Shown in pieces: positions 26,191 to 34,413 of a DNA stretch of 64,000 nt. The stretch is from NCBI GenBank assembly GCA_964602985.1, contig CAZRTJ010000019.1, positions 1 through 64,000 on the forward strand, written 5' to 3'. The notes below the pieces were generated by a model. The model ran no database searches and was not told the DNA's origin. It saw only the letters and a list, made by a program, of their open reading frames with translations. Each line of letters opens with the position of its first letter. Position 1 is the stretch's first letter. Source of the DNA: CAYZJB01 sp964602985 (GTDB lineage Bacteria; CLD3; SB21). The translations under genes were made by a program, and so were the position numbers.

Positions 26191-27021
26191 ATGAATCCAG
26201 TCTTCACAGGTCGTGGATTGTTCACCGGTCAAGCCGTGCATGTCGAGTGTATTCCGAAAGACCGCGGTGGAATCGTGTTTTTCCGGACGGATCTGGATCG
26301 TCGCGTCTCCGCCAGTTTGCATACTGTCTCCGAAACTCCGAGGCGAACGATCCTTCACGAAAACGGCACACGAATCCAGACGCCGGAGCATCTGCTGGCG
26401 GCTCTCTGGCTGCTGGGCATCCCGGATGTCCACATACGCATGGATGCGGAGGAATTGCCCATCCTGGACGGGAGTGCCCGGGACTTTCTGGATGCGCTTC
26501 GAATCTTTCGCAACCCCGACATGGATTGGATTCCGATCGAACGTCCGCTGATGTGGCAAGCTGGCCGGGCAACGTTTGAGATAAACCCATCTGATCAATT
26601 TCGAGTCGATTATACTTTGATCCATCCGGATGGGAGCGAGGAAACTGCAACGTATGAATGGGGTCGTGAACCATCCGACATCGCGGACGCGCGCACATTC
26701 GCCTGGACAAGCCAATATGCGGGTCATTCCAAGTTGCCGGGTTTCGATGTGCATTCTGGATTCCTGATAGACGATGCCGAATGGCAGCCCGACGACGCGT
26801 TGGTCCGATGTTGGCGGGTCGCCGGGCGAAGGATTCATTCCGTCGAACCGCCACGATTTGAAGCCGAAGCGGCGCGACACAAAATCCTGGATTTGATCGG
26901 CGATCTGTCCCTGATGGGGGTTCGACCCTTGTGTCACATCCGAGCCCGAGGCACGGGACATGCGGAGAATATTCGGCTGGCTTGGTTGCTCGCGGAGGCG
27001 CGCCGGATCGCCGTTTCTTGA
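26191..27021 (+). CDS. lpxC: UDP-3-O-acyl-N-acetylglucosamine deacetylase
   Basis: A 276-residue LpxC, the committed step of lipid A synthesis. Zinc ligands are visible as His67 in TPEHLLAAL, and His230 and Asp234 in HKILDLIGDL; the second catalytic His is in RGTGHAENIRL. ELPILDGSARDF and FDVHSGF are further family motifs. It is somewhat shorter than the usual 300 residues and stands alone, whereas Bacteroidota and Chlorobi normally carry an LpxC-FabZ fusion. No Shine-Dalgarno precedes the ATG; the A/T-rich TATTCATATTCC just upstream could be a -10 region of a leaderless transcript. Confidence 0.93.
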   Translation: MNPVFTGRGLFTGQAVHVECIPKDRGGIVFFRTDLDRRVSASLHTVSETPRRTILHENGTRIQTPEHLLAALWLLGIPDVHIRMDAEELPILDGSARDFLDALRIFRNPDMDWIPIERPLMWQAGRATFEINPSDQFRVDYTLIHPDGSEETATYEWGREPSDIADARTFAWTSQYAGHSKLPGFDVHSGFLIDDAEWQPDDALVRCWRVAGRRIHSVEPPRFEAEAARHKILDLIGDLSLMGVRPLCHIRARGTGHAENIRLAWLLAEARRIAVS

Positions 27022-27070
27022 CTTTCACGGGTGATCTGTCTAAGTTCGCCCAGTCCTGATTGGATCGGAT

Positions 27071-28573
27071 ATGTCCACCATCGATCGTTATTCCCTTGCC
27101 GTATTAGGTCTCGCGATTTCCGCCATTGTTCTCCAGTATTTCTTTCCAGAATGGACTTTCCTCTGGCTCGCCGGCATGTTCATCGCGTCGGTGCCCTTCC
27201 TTCGGAGGCGCGTCGTGTCGGTCGGCAAGGAAGCGGAGATCGTCACCACGCCCACCGAGGCCCCCGTGTTTGGCCGCAAAGAATCCTGGCCCGATCCGTA
27301 CCGCATCGTGGACGACACACAGGCGTCCCTGATCTTCAATCAACTGGCGGATGCCATCCTCGAGGTGATGCACGGATCGCTGCAGGCCCGAAGCGTTTTT
27401 TTGTATTTGATCAGCCATGACGCAGACGAATTGGTTCTGCAGTCGTTTCGCTCCACCCAGCACACCTTCCGTACCGAGGAACGTGTGCGTGCCGATCACA
27501 CGATGGTTCGCTCTTTGGTGCACTCCCACTCTGTACAAATCCGCGAGAACATTTCCGACCTCTTCTGGTACACGGGTCCGGTGCCCCCCGGAAATGTTTT
27601 GCTGTATCCAGTCGTAAAGAGAACTTCCGTTCTGGGATTTGTCGGAGCCGATTACGCCGACAAACCAAATTGGGATGCAGAGACGTCGAGAGTCAAGCCG
27701 TTCGTCGATCTGATTCTGCACAGCATTCAGACGGTAGACGCCGTCTTTACCAAGAACGTGTTGAAGCGGTGGATGGGTGTGCTGGGTTCTTTCGTACGGC
27801 AGAGTCGACCCGCGTCCGAGCGGGTTGTTGCGCGTCGTTTGCTGGAAGCAGTCCGTGAAGCGACGACACTCGACGGCATCGAAGTGTGGGCATGGACCGG
27901 CACCGGAGATGAAGCGGAACTCTGTGCGTCCCAAGGAAATGTCGACGCCGAGAAGAACTGGGTGGTCTCCATCCAGGCCGGAGGGGAGGAATGGGGCTTC
28001 CTTCGGTGTTTTGGCGCCGGAGTCGAATCGCTTCCGCCTATCGATCACGAAGCCATCAAGTTTCTTGCCTCCTCGGCGTTTCTGATGTTGGAACAAACCC
28101 GGCAAACGTCTCCTGGACCTTCCACTGTCCAGCCCGTCGCGGGGTATGACAAACGACGGATCGACCATCGTCTTCAAAAAGAAATCAGCCGGACCCAGCG
28201 TTTTCAAACTCAATTCACGCTCGTCCGCTGGGAGATTCGCTGGCCGAGAGAGTATGAGGGCAATTTCGTTCTTGATAAAATCGACGAGATTTTTAGACAT
28301 TCGATTCGCGCCGTCGACGACGTCGGGAGGATGGGCGTTCAGACATTTGTGGCCATCCTGGTCGAGTGCGACCACAAGCATGCGGAGCGTTGGGTTCAAC
28401 GAACATGGTCTCAGATATTGATGCAGGCCGAATCCGATCTTCGCAAGATCAAAGCCGAAGTCGACGTTGGTTACGCAGATTCCCGGCAGGCGCACTCTTC
28501 TGACGAATTGTGGGAACAATCGGCTCGTGTCTCTCGTCTCCCATGGTCTCAGGGGCAAATTCAATTACTGTAG
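27071..28573 (+). CDS. membrane protein with GAF-like and degenerate GGDEF-like domains
   Basis: A 500-residue protein. Two short N-terminal helices (about residues 7-45) form a membrane anchor. Residues about 80-220 look like a GAF domain (FNQLADAILEVM, VLLYPVVKRTSVLGFVGADY), and a second GAF-like unit may lie at about 225-355. The C-terminal 130 residues have the fold pattern of a GGDEF domain, but the active-site motif is replaced by GRMGVQTFVAIL, so cyclic-di-GMP synthesis is not expected. It could act as a sensor or scaffold. The next gene starts nine bases after the stop. Confidence 0.7.
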   Translation: MSTIDRYSLAVLGLAISAIVLQYFFPEWTFLWLAGMFIASVPFLRRRVVSVGKEAEIVTTPTEAPVFGRKESWPDPYRIVDDTQASLIFNQLADAILEVMHGSLQARSVFLYLISHDADELVLQSFRSTQHTFRTEERVRADHTMVRSLVHSHSVQIRENISDLFWYTGPVPPGNVLLYPVVKRTSVLGFVGADYADKPNWDAETSRVKPFVDLILHSIQTVDAVFTKNVLKRWMGVLGSFVRQSRPASERVVARRLLEAVREATTLDGIEVWAWTGTGDEAELCASQGNVDAEKNWVVSIQAGGEEWGFLRCFGAGVESLPPIDHEAIKFLASSAFLMLEQTRQTSPGPSTVQPVAGYDKRRIDHRLQKEISRTQRFQTQFTLVRWEIRWPREYEGNFVLDKIDEIFRHSIRAVDDVGRMGVQTFVAILVECDHKHAERWVQRTWSQILMQAESDLRKIKAEVDVGYADSRQAHSSDELWEQSARVSRLPWSQGQIQLL

Positions 28574-28581
28574 GAGATTCT

Positions 28582-28848
28582 TTGGTTCTTGGAAAAGTCG
28601 TCGGCAATGTCTGGGCTACTCGAAAAGACGAGAAACTGACGGGGATAAAATTGCTGATCGTTCGGAGTGTCGACTTGGAATATCGTGAGAAGGATACGTA
28701 CGTCGTTGCGGCGGATTCCGTGGGAGCCGGTGTCGGCGAGATCGTCTTGTATTGCACAGGGAGTTCGGCGCGACAGACCAGTACGACAGAGAATCGCCCG
28801 GTGGACGCTGTCATCATGGCCATCGTTGACCGACTGGAGACGGTATGA
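28582..28848 (+). CDS. EutN/CcmL-family pentamer protein 1
   Basis: An 88-residue EutN/CcmL (BMC-P) domain starting VLGKVVGNVWATRKDEKLTG, with the conserved middle VAADSVGAGVGEIVLYCTG and the C-terminal VDAVIMAIVD. Family members form pentamers that cap the vertices of bacterial microcompartments. I chose the TTG at 28582, with AGGAG five bases before it, because N-terminal sequence upstream of that codon does not fit the family. The last four bases overlap the next gene. No BMC hexamer shell gene or encapsulated enzyme is seen in the window. Confidence 0.85.
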   Translation: MVLGKVVGNVWATRKDEKLTGIKLLIVRSVDLEYREKDTYVVAADSVGAGVGEIVLYCTGSSARQTSTTENRPVDAVIMAIVDRLETV

Positions 28849-29108
28849 ATGTTGCGAAGATCATCGGTACGGTTTGGGCGACCCGCAAACACCCCAGTCT
28901 GGAAGGACAAAGATTGCAGATCCTTCAGCCGATTCGGTCGGACATGCAACCCGTGGGCCTGCCGATCGTCGCGACCGACTCGATCGGTGCGGGCCAACCG
29001 AACGAAATTGTCTACTATGTCACGTCCGGAGAGGCTCCGATCCCGCTTGGCATCAAGGCCCCGACGGACGCAACGATCATCGGCATTGTCGATCGCGTGG
29101 ATCGATAG
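28845..29108 (+). CDS. EutN/CcmL-family pentamer protein 2
   Basis: An 87-residue paralogue of the preceding protein, sharing IIGTVWATRKHPSLEGQ, VATDSIGAGQPNEIVYYV and ATIIGIVDRVD. The ATGA overlap shows translational coupling, so the two paralogues may form mixed or alternative pentamers. It ends 74 bases before the sigma-factor gene. As for its neighbour, no other shell component is nearby, so the usual metabolic-compartment role is not supported by context. Confidence 0.87.
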   Translation: MNVAKIIGTVWATRKHPSLEGQRLQILQPIRSDMQPVGLPIVATDSIGAGQPNEIVYYVTSGEAPIPLGIKAPTDATIIGIVDRVDR

Positions 29109-29182
29109 GAAGGAGTTTCCCGGATGACCTTGCGACAACGTGTACGATCCAGCCGTCCGATGGAATCTGAAAGGTCTCTCGC

Positions 29183-30028
29183 ATGGCGCAGTATGTAGAC
29201 CGTAGCAACGACCTGATCGACAAGTATCTGCAGGAAATCGGTGCGGTTCCCCTGCTGACTCCAGAGGAAGAAATTTCCCTGGCGCAGCGCATCAAAGAAG
29301 GGGACGAGGCCGCACTCGAACACCTGACCAAGGCCAATCTGCGTTTCGTGGTCAGCGTCGCCAAGCAGTATCAGAATCAAGGGTTGTCGCTGAATGACCT
29401 GATCAACGAAGGAAACATCGGCTTGATCAAGGCCGCCAAGCGTTTCGATGAAACCCGTGGATTCAAGTTTATTTCCTATGCCGTGTGGTGGATTCGTCAG
29501 TCCATCCTGCAGGCGCTGGCCGAACAGTCGCGCGTCGTACGTCTGCCGCTGAACAAGATCGGTACCCTATCCAAGATCGGGAAGATTTTTTCTGACCTCG
29601 AACAGGAGTTTGAACGTGAACCCAGTTCCGAAGAAATTGCCGATCAACTGGAGATCAGTGAGGACGAGGTTACGAATACACTGCAGATGTCCGGCCGGCA
29701 CGTATCCATGGACGAGCCCATCAATGACAGCGACGACAATACCCTCATCGATGTTCTGGAAAACGAAGATCAGGCCCCACCGGACAAGGAGTTGATGGAA
29801 GAATCCCTGCGCATCGAAATCCAACGGGCCCTCGATACACTGACTCCGCGCGAATCTGAAGTGATCCGACTCTACTTTGGCCTGGACAACGACCATCCGT
29901 TGACGCTCGAAGAGATCGGGTCGATGTTCAACCTGACTCGCGAAAGGGTCCGCCAGATCAAAGAAAAGGCGATTCGACGACTGCGACATACATCGCGGAG
30001 CGCCGTTCTGCGGCACTACTTGGGTTGA
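29183..30028 (+). CDS. rpoD: primary-type RNA polymerase sigma factor
   Basis: A 281-residue group 1/2 sigma factor with regions 1.2 to 4 and no region 1.1, the short form common in Bacteroidota and relatives. Visible motifs are DLINEGNIGLIKAAKRFDE (region 2.2), FISYAVWWIRQSI (2.3-2.4), RLPLNKIG, and LTREVRQ-type helix-turn-helix LTRERVRQIKEKAIRRLRH (4.2). It would recognise classical -10/-35 promoters of the kind seen several times in this window. A group 2 paralogue cannot be excluded without the rest of the genome. Confidence 0.9.
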   Translation: MAQYVDRSNDLIDKYLQEIGAVPLLTPEEEISLAQRIKEGDEAALEHLTKANLRFVVSVAKQYQNQGLSLNDLINEGNIGLIKAAKRFDETRGFKFISYAVWWIRQSILQALAEQSRVVRLPLNKIGTLSKIGKIFSDLEQEFEREPSSEEIADQLEISEDEVTNTLQMSGRHVSMDEPINDSDDNTLIDVLENEDQAPPDKELMEESLRIEIQRALDTLTPRESEVIRLYFGLDNDHPLTLEEIGSMFNLTRERVRQIKEKAIRRLRHTSRSAVLRHYLG

Positions 30029-30035
30029 AATTTAT

Positions 30036-30064
30036 TTGAATTGCAGTTTCGTTCTTGCTATAAT
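30036..30064 (+). promoter_or_regulatory. sigma-70 promoter of etfBA with leader hairpin
   Basis: TTGAAT (30036-30041), exactly 17 bases, and a perfect TATAAT (30059-30064). The start is expected near 30071, and a 7-bp hairpin (CGGCGGA at 30075-30081, TCCGCCG at 30090-30096) would form at the very 5' end of the mRNA and may stabilise it. Confidence 0.8.
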
Positions 30065-30124
30065 CGGGCGCTTTCGGCGGACGACACCCTCCGCCGGTTC
30101 TAAGAATGATTTTCAGGAGACCGT

Positions 30125-30871
30125 ATGAATATCGTCGTATGCATGAAACAGGTGCCTGATTCGGAGACGCGGGTTACCCTGGGAAGCGATGGAAAATCCA
30201 TTGACTTGTCTTCGGTCAATTTTGTGATCAATCCGCATGATGAATTTGCGATTGAGGAGGGCCTTCGCCTGAAGGAAAAGTTCGGCGGCGAAGTCACTAT
30301 CCTGACGCTGGGGACAGATCGCGCGGAATCCGATCTCCGAAAAGCGCTTGCCATGGGAGCCGACAAGGCCGTGCTGTTGCGCTCAGAGAATTTTGCTGGC
30401 GACGTCGGACATGCCCTCGCCGAGCAAATCAAGACAATGTCCTATGACATGGTTTTGTTCGGGAAGCAGGCCATCGACGAAGATAGCGGGCAGATGGCGC
30501 AAACCGTTGCGGAATATCTGGATCTTCCCTGCGTGACTGTCGTCGTGAAACTGGATATCCAGGCGGACGGCAAACAGGCGGTGGCCGTACGGGAGATCGA
30601 GGGCGGCACGGAAGTCGTCGAAACCAGTCTTCCAGCCGTGATTGGCACACAGAAAGGCCTCAACGAACCGCGCCTTGCCAATATCAAAGGCATCATGGCG
30701 GCCAAGAAGAAGCCATTGGAGAAGAAAGAGCCGGTCGTTTCTCCGTCGACCCTTCAGGTAACGGCAATCGAGTTGCCTCCCCCGCGCCCCACGGGACGCA
30801 TCGTGGGCAAGGGAGCCGATGCCGTGCCGGAACTGGTTCGCGCATTGCACGAAGAAGCCAAAGTTATTTAA
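30125..30871 (+). CDS. etfB: electron transfer flavoprotein beta subunit
   Basis: A 248-residue EtfB. It starts MNIVVCMKQVPDSETRV, has the family segment NPHDEFAIEEGLRLKE and DSGQMAQTVAEYLDLP, and the AMP-binding-type end NIKGIMAAKKKPLE. With EtfA it accepts electrons from acyl-CoA dehydrogenases and related flavoproteins and passes them to ETF-quinone oxidoreductase. AGGAGA precedes the ATG. Transcribed with etfA from the promoter just upstream. Confidence 0.95.
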   Translation: MNIVVCMKQVPDSETRVTLGSDGKSIDLSSVNFVINPHDEFAIEEGLRLKEKFGGEVTILTLGTDRAESDLRKALAMGADKAVLLRSENFAGDVGHALAEQIKTMSYDMVLFGKQAIDEDSGQMAQTVAEYLDLPCVTVVVKLDIQADGKQAVAVREIEGGTEVVETSLPAVIGTQKGLNEPRLANIKGIMAAKKKPLEKKEPVVSPSTLQVTAIELPPPRPTGRIVGKGADAVPELVRALHEEAKVI

Positions 30872-30886
30872 GAAGGAAATCGTCCT

Positions 30887-31858
30887 ATGTCATCATCCAT
30901 ACTTGTATTTGCAGAACAGCGCAGTGGAGTTTTCAAGAAGGCGGCATGGGAAGCTGTGTCTGCGGCGCATGAGGTTGCGGCGAAGATGGGCGCCTCCGTC
31001 ACCGCGTTGGTCGTCGGACATGGAGTGGAGGGACTCTGCGCCGAACTGGGAAAATACGGCGCCGGCAGGGTTTTGGTCGCCGATCACCCAGATTTGACGC
31101 AATACGCGACGGAGTCCTACTGCCAGGTCCTCGAAGAAGCCGTGAAGAAGGAAGGCTCCCAGACGATCTTCCTCGCCGCGACAGCGATGGGCCGTGATCT
31201 GTCCGCGCGTTTGGCGGCACGCCTGAAGGCCGGATTGGCCAGCGATGCGACGCACGTGGATTTCAGCGGGAGTCTGACCGTGACCCGTCCGATCTTTTCC
31301 GGGAAAGCATTTCAAAAACTGACGTTCACCTCGGCTGTGCAAGTCGTTACACTGCGCCCCAACGTTTTTAAAGTGAAGGAATCGGGCGGGAACGCATCTG
31401 TTGAAAAATTGTCTGTCTCGCTCAAACCGGCGCGCGCAAAAGTCCGCGAAGTGGCCGTGTCGACCGGAAAGAAAGTCGAGCTCAGTGAAGCCGACATCAT
31501 CGTGTCGGGCGGACGAGGACTGAAGGGCCCGGAGAACTGGAGCCTGCTCACCGATCTGGCAGACGCTCTCGGTGCGGCGCATGGCGCTACACGAGCGGTG
31601 GTCGATGCCGGGTGGCGGCCGCATGAGGAGCAGGTCGGCCAGACAGGCAAGACCGTGAGTCCGAATCTCTACATTGCGTGCGGGATTTCCGGGGCGATTC
31701 AGCATTTGGCGGGCATGTCCAGTTCCAAATACATCGTCGCGATCAATTCGGATGCCGAAGCGCCCATCTTCAAGATCGCCGACTACGGGATCGTAGGCGA
31801 TGCGTTGGAGGTGCTTCCGGCCTTGACCGCGGCGGTTCAGAAACTTCGGTCACAGTAA
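30887..31858 (+). CDS. etfA: electron transfer flavoprotein alpha subunit
   Basis: A 323-residue EtfA. The N-terminal alpha/beta half is followed by the FAD-binding C-terminal half with SGGRGLKGPENW, VGQTGKTVSPNLYIACGISG and INSDAEAPIFKIADYGIVGD, the complete signature. Forms the heterodimer with EtfB. It starts 15 bases after etfB, preceded by AAGGAA. No acyl-CoA dehydrogenase is in the window. Confidence 0.96.
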   Translation: MSSSILVFAEQRSGVFKKAAWEAVSAAHEVAAKMGASVTALVVGHGVEGLCAELGKYGAGRVLVADHPDLTQYATESYCQVLEEAVKKEGSQTIFLAATAMGRDLSARLAARLKAGLASDATHVDFSGSLTVTRPIFSGKAFQKLTFTSAVQVVTLRPNVFKVKESGGNASVEKLSVSLKPARAKVREVAVSTGKKVELSEADIIVSGGRGLKGPENWSLLTDLADALGAAHGATRAVVDAGWRPHEEQVGQTGKTVSPNLYIACGISGAIQHLAGMSSSKYIVAINSDAEAPIFKIADYGIVGDALEVLPALTAAVQKLRSQ

Positions 31859-31865
31859 ATTCTTG

Positions 31866-31908
31866 TTGACAAGAAGCACTGGCCCCCCTATCTTAGGCCA
31901 GTGCTTCT
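31866..31908 (+). promoter_or_regulatory. rho promoter overlapped by a 13-bp inverted repeat
   Basis: TTGACA (31866-31871), a 17-bp spacer and TATCTT (31889-31894) form a near-consensus promoter. AGAAGCACTGGCC (31872-31884) and GGCCAGTGCTTCT (31896-31908) are a perfect inverted repeat that flanks the -10 box. It could be an operator. Because it also begins 14 bases after the etfA stop, a hairpin terminator without a U-run is the other reading; both may be true. Confidence 0.6.
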
Positions 31909-32063
31909 GATCTGCACTCGCATACAATTCCAATCTGAATATTCCTGACTGGCGAATCCTGAACATCAGTTTCTTCTTTGCCAAGAAGTGAACGTTGAAA
32001 TCCTAGCCTGAACATAGTCGCAGTAAGACCTATCTCAAGAATTCACGCACACATGGTGATCTT

Positions 32064-33344
32064 ATGACGAAGAACCTGGAAGAAGCCGCCACGCTAAACC
32101 TGGCCAATCTAAAAAACATGAAGATTTCCGAGTTGAACGACATTGCCAAGAATCTGTCGTTGCTCGGAGTCAGCGGAATGAAGAAACAGGATCTGATCTT
32201 CGCGATTCTGGAAGAGCAGACCAAACAGGACGGCTTCATCTTCAGCGAGGGCGTTTTGGAAATCCTGCCGGATGGCTATGGATTTCTTCGTTCGTCCAAT
32301 TACAACTATTTGCCCAGCCCGGATGATATTTACATCAGCCCGTCTCAGATCAAGAAATTTGGTCTGCGGACAGGGGACGTAGTCAGCGGGCAGATTCGCC
32401 CTCCGAAAGAAAGCGAGAGATTTTTTGCTTTGCTCAAAGTCGAAGCGGTGAATTTTGAAAATCCGGAAGAGGCGAAAAACAAAATCCTCTTTGACAATCT
32501 GACGCCGATTTATCCCAATGAGCGGCTGGATCTCGAAATGAAAGACGCAACGAATTACTCCATGCGCGTGATGAACCTGATGACGCCGATCGGTAAGGGA
32601 CAGCGCGGATTGATCGTGGCGCCTCCGCGAACGGGCAAGACCATCCTGATGAAGAATATCGCCAACGGCATTACCGAAAATCATCCGGAAGTCAAAATGA
32701 TCGTCCTGCTGATCGATGAGCGTCCGGAAGAAGTGACCGATATGGAGCGATCCGTCAAGGCGGAGGTGCTGAGTTCCACTTTCGATGAGCCACCCGAGCG
32801 CCACGTTCAGGTTGCCGACATTGTTCTCGAAAAGGCCAAACGGATGGTCGAATGCGGGCACGATGTGGTCATTTTGCTGGACTCGATCACGAGACTGGCC
32901 CGCGCCCACAACACGGTGGTGCCGCACAGCGGCAAAATCCTGTCGGGCGGCGTCGACAGCAATGCGCTTCATCGACCCAAACGGTTTTTCGGCGCGGCAC
33001 GCAAGGTCGAAGAGGGCGGAAGTCTGACGATCATCGCCACGGCCCTGATCGAAACAGGTAGCCGGATGGACGAGGTGATCTTCGAAGAATTCAAAGGCAC
33101 GGGCAACATGGAAATCATCCTCGATCGCCGGCTGGCGGATCGACGCGTATACCCGGCTATCGACATCAATCGCTCGGGCACGCGAAAGGAAGACCTGTTA
33201 CTCAGTCAGATCGAACTGGGAAGGGTTTGGATTCTCCGCAAACTCCTCAGCGACAAAAACCAGGTCGAGGCGATGGAATTCCTGCTGGACAAAATGCGCG
33301 GCACAAGGTCCAACAAGCACTTCCTGGACTCCATGAGTTCGTGA
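32064..33344 (+). CDS. rho: transcription termination factor Rho
   Basis: A 426-residue Rho of standard length. An N-terminal Rho-N helical segment (LKNMKISELNDIAKNL) is followed by the RNA-binding cold-shock domain (GVLEILPDGYGFLRS) and the hexameric ATPase with Walker A APPRTGKT, Walker B VVILLDSITRLARAHN and the R-loop KGTGNMEIILDRRLAD. It is an RNA-dependent helicase that ends transcription of untranslated RNA. The leader of about 160 bases between the promoter and the ATG is consistent with autoregulation, which is common for rho. Confidence 0.96.
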   Translation: MTKNLEEAATLNLANLKNMKISELNDIAKNLSLLGVSGMKKQDLIFAILEEQTKQDGFIFSEGVLEILPDGYGFLRSSNYNYLPSPDDIYISPSQIKKFGLRTGDVVSGQIRPPKESERFFALLKVEAVNFENPEEAKNKILFDNLTPIYPNERLDLEMKDATNYSMRVMNLMTPIGKGQRGLIVAPPRTGKTILMKNIANGITENHPEVKMIVLLIDERPEEVTDMERSVKAEVLSSTFDEPPERHVQVADIVLEKAKRMVECGHDVVILLDSITRLARAHNTVVPHSGKILSGGVDSNALHRPKRFFGAARKVEEGGSLTIIATALIETGSRMDEVIFEEFKGTGNMEIILDRRLADRRVYPAIDINRSGTRKEDLLLSQIELGRVWILRKLLSDKNQVEAMEFLLDKMRGTRSNKHFLDSMSS

Positions 33345-33345
33345 G

Positions 33346-33375
33346 GACGGCTCCATGATAGCAGCCGTCTTGTCT
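33346..33375 (+). terminator. hairpin after rho
   Basis: A 7-bp stem (GACGGCT at 33346-33352, AGCCGTC at 33363-33369) with a 10-base loop followed by TTGTCT. It begins immediately after the rho stop codon. The U-run is poor, so the strength is uncertain. Confidence 0.45.
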
Positions 33376-33748
33376 GGGACCATCCACGGTGTCGCCCGGC
33401 GAGCGTTACACCGTAGTCCGACCATTGATTATTTCGACCAGCATTGATGAAAGGATCCACTGCGCCTGGATGCGCGGGAGGCATCTTCTCATCATACAGG
33501 AAGACGTTTTCGGAGTTGATCAATGGTCGAACTGGCGTGATGTGGAAATGACCTTGCGTCCAGGGCTTTCCGAACGATCCCAGAATATTGGCTGAAGATA
33601 CAGCAGAGTTATGATTTCTGCTTGGGATCTGTCGAAGAAAAGACTCGGCCGAATCCGCTGTAAGAATCACTGAGAGTGTGGCCAGGAAAATCAAATGTGG
33701 GCGTTGACTAGCCGCAGCGTTTGACCGGCGGAGAGATGAGAGGAGCAA
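33376..33748. other. 373-bp region without a convincing gene
   Basis: Frames open here on both strands give protein sequences with no domain-like pattern, and the codon composition does not resemble the neighbours. It may be decayed sequence or the promoter region of the DinB-like gene; I see no clear promoter boxes. Confidence 0.4.
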
Positions 33749-34234
33749 ATGACCACTGAAGTCTCCCGACTGGAAGAGCAAATCAGGCGAGCATTGGAAG
33801 GCGAGGCGTGGCACGGACCCTCGGTGCTCGAGTTGCTGGCCGGCCTGTCGGCAACCCAAGCGGCCATGCATCCCATCGCCGGGGCCCATAGCATCTGGGA
33901 AATCGTACTTCACCTCAGCAGCGACTATCATCTGGTCCTCCGAAGACTCGAAGGCGATGGACGTCAGCTGACGGAGGCTGAAGACTGGCCTTCATGTCCG
34001 GCAACCTCCGAGGAGAATTGGCATCAGTCGGTGCAAGAACTAAGATTATTGAATAAGAAATTGCGGCAGGCCGTGCGGGACTTTCCGGACGAACGACTGG
34101 ACGCCCCGCTCGTAGTCGGGGTTCCCTACACTGCGTATACGCAATTCATCGGCGTCACTCAGCACAACTTGTATCACGCCGGTCAGATTGCTCTGTTGAA
34201 ACGCGTCCTGGCAACGATACCACGATCTCTCTGA
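33749..34234 (+). CDS. DinB-like superfamily protein
   Basis: A 161-residue four-helix-bundle protein of the DinB/YfiT type. The three metal-binding histidines of the family are seen in GAHSIWEIVLHL and in VTQHNLYHAGQIALL. Members include metal-dependent hydrolases and bacillithiol- or mycothiol-related transferases, and the specific activity here is unknown. GAGGAG precedes the ATG by six bases. It stands alone between rho and the oppositely oriented PLP enzyme. Confidence 0.85.
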   Translation: MTTEVSRLEEQIRRALEGEAWHGPSVLELLAGLSATQAAMHPIAGAHSIWEIVLHLSSDYHLVLRRLEGDGRQLTEAEDWPSCPATSEENWHQSVQELRLLNKKLRQAVRDFPDERLDAPLVVGVPYTAYTQFIGVTQHNLYHAGQIALLKRVLATIPRSL

Positions 34235-34413
34235 CGAAAGTCTCCTGTGGTACGGAGGTAAACATCGTGCAAGAAGGAATCCCGGAGGTCATTCCGCCCG
34301 AGGCATGCTTCCTGGATTGGCAAGACTCGCTCACACTGCTTGCGCTATTGGTTGATGCTGAGGTGGCGGAGGAAGTTGGGGGGGGTGAAGCTCTTACGAA
34401 TTCGAGGCCGAGC

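Noticed and set aside
27104..28564. 486-codon minus-strand frame within the GAF/GGDEF-like gene
   Set aside because: The plus-strand protein has anchor and domain patterns and good spacing to its neighbours; the antisense frame has none.
33206..33931. 241-codon minus-strand frame across the rho 3' end
   Set aside because: It overlaps the rho and DinB genes and no part resembles a protein family.
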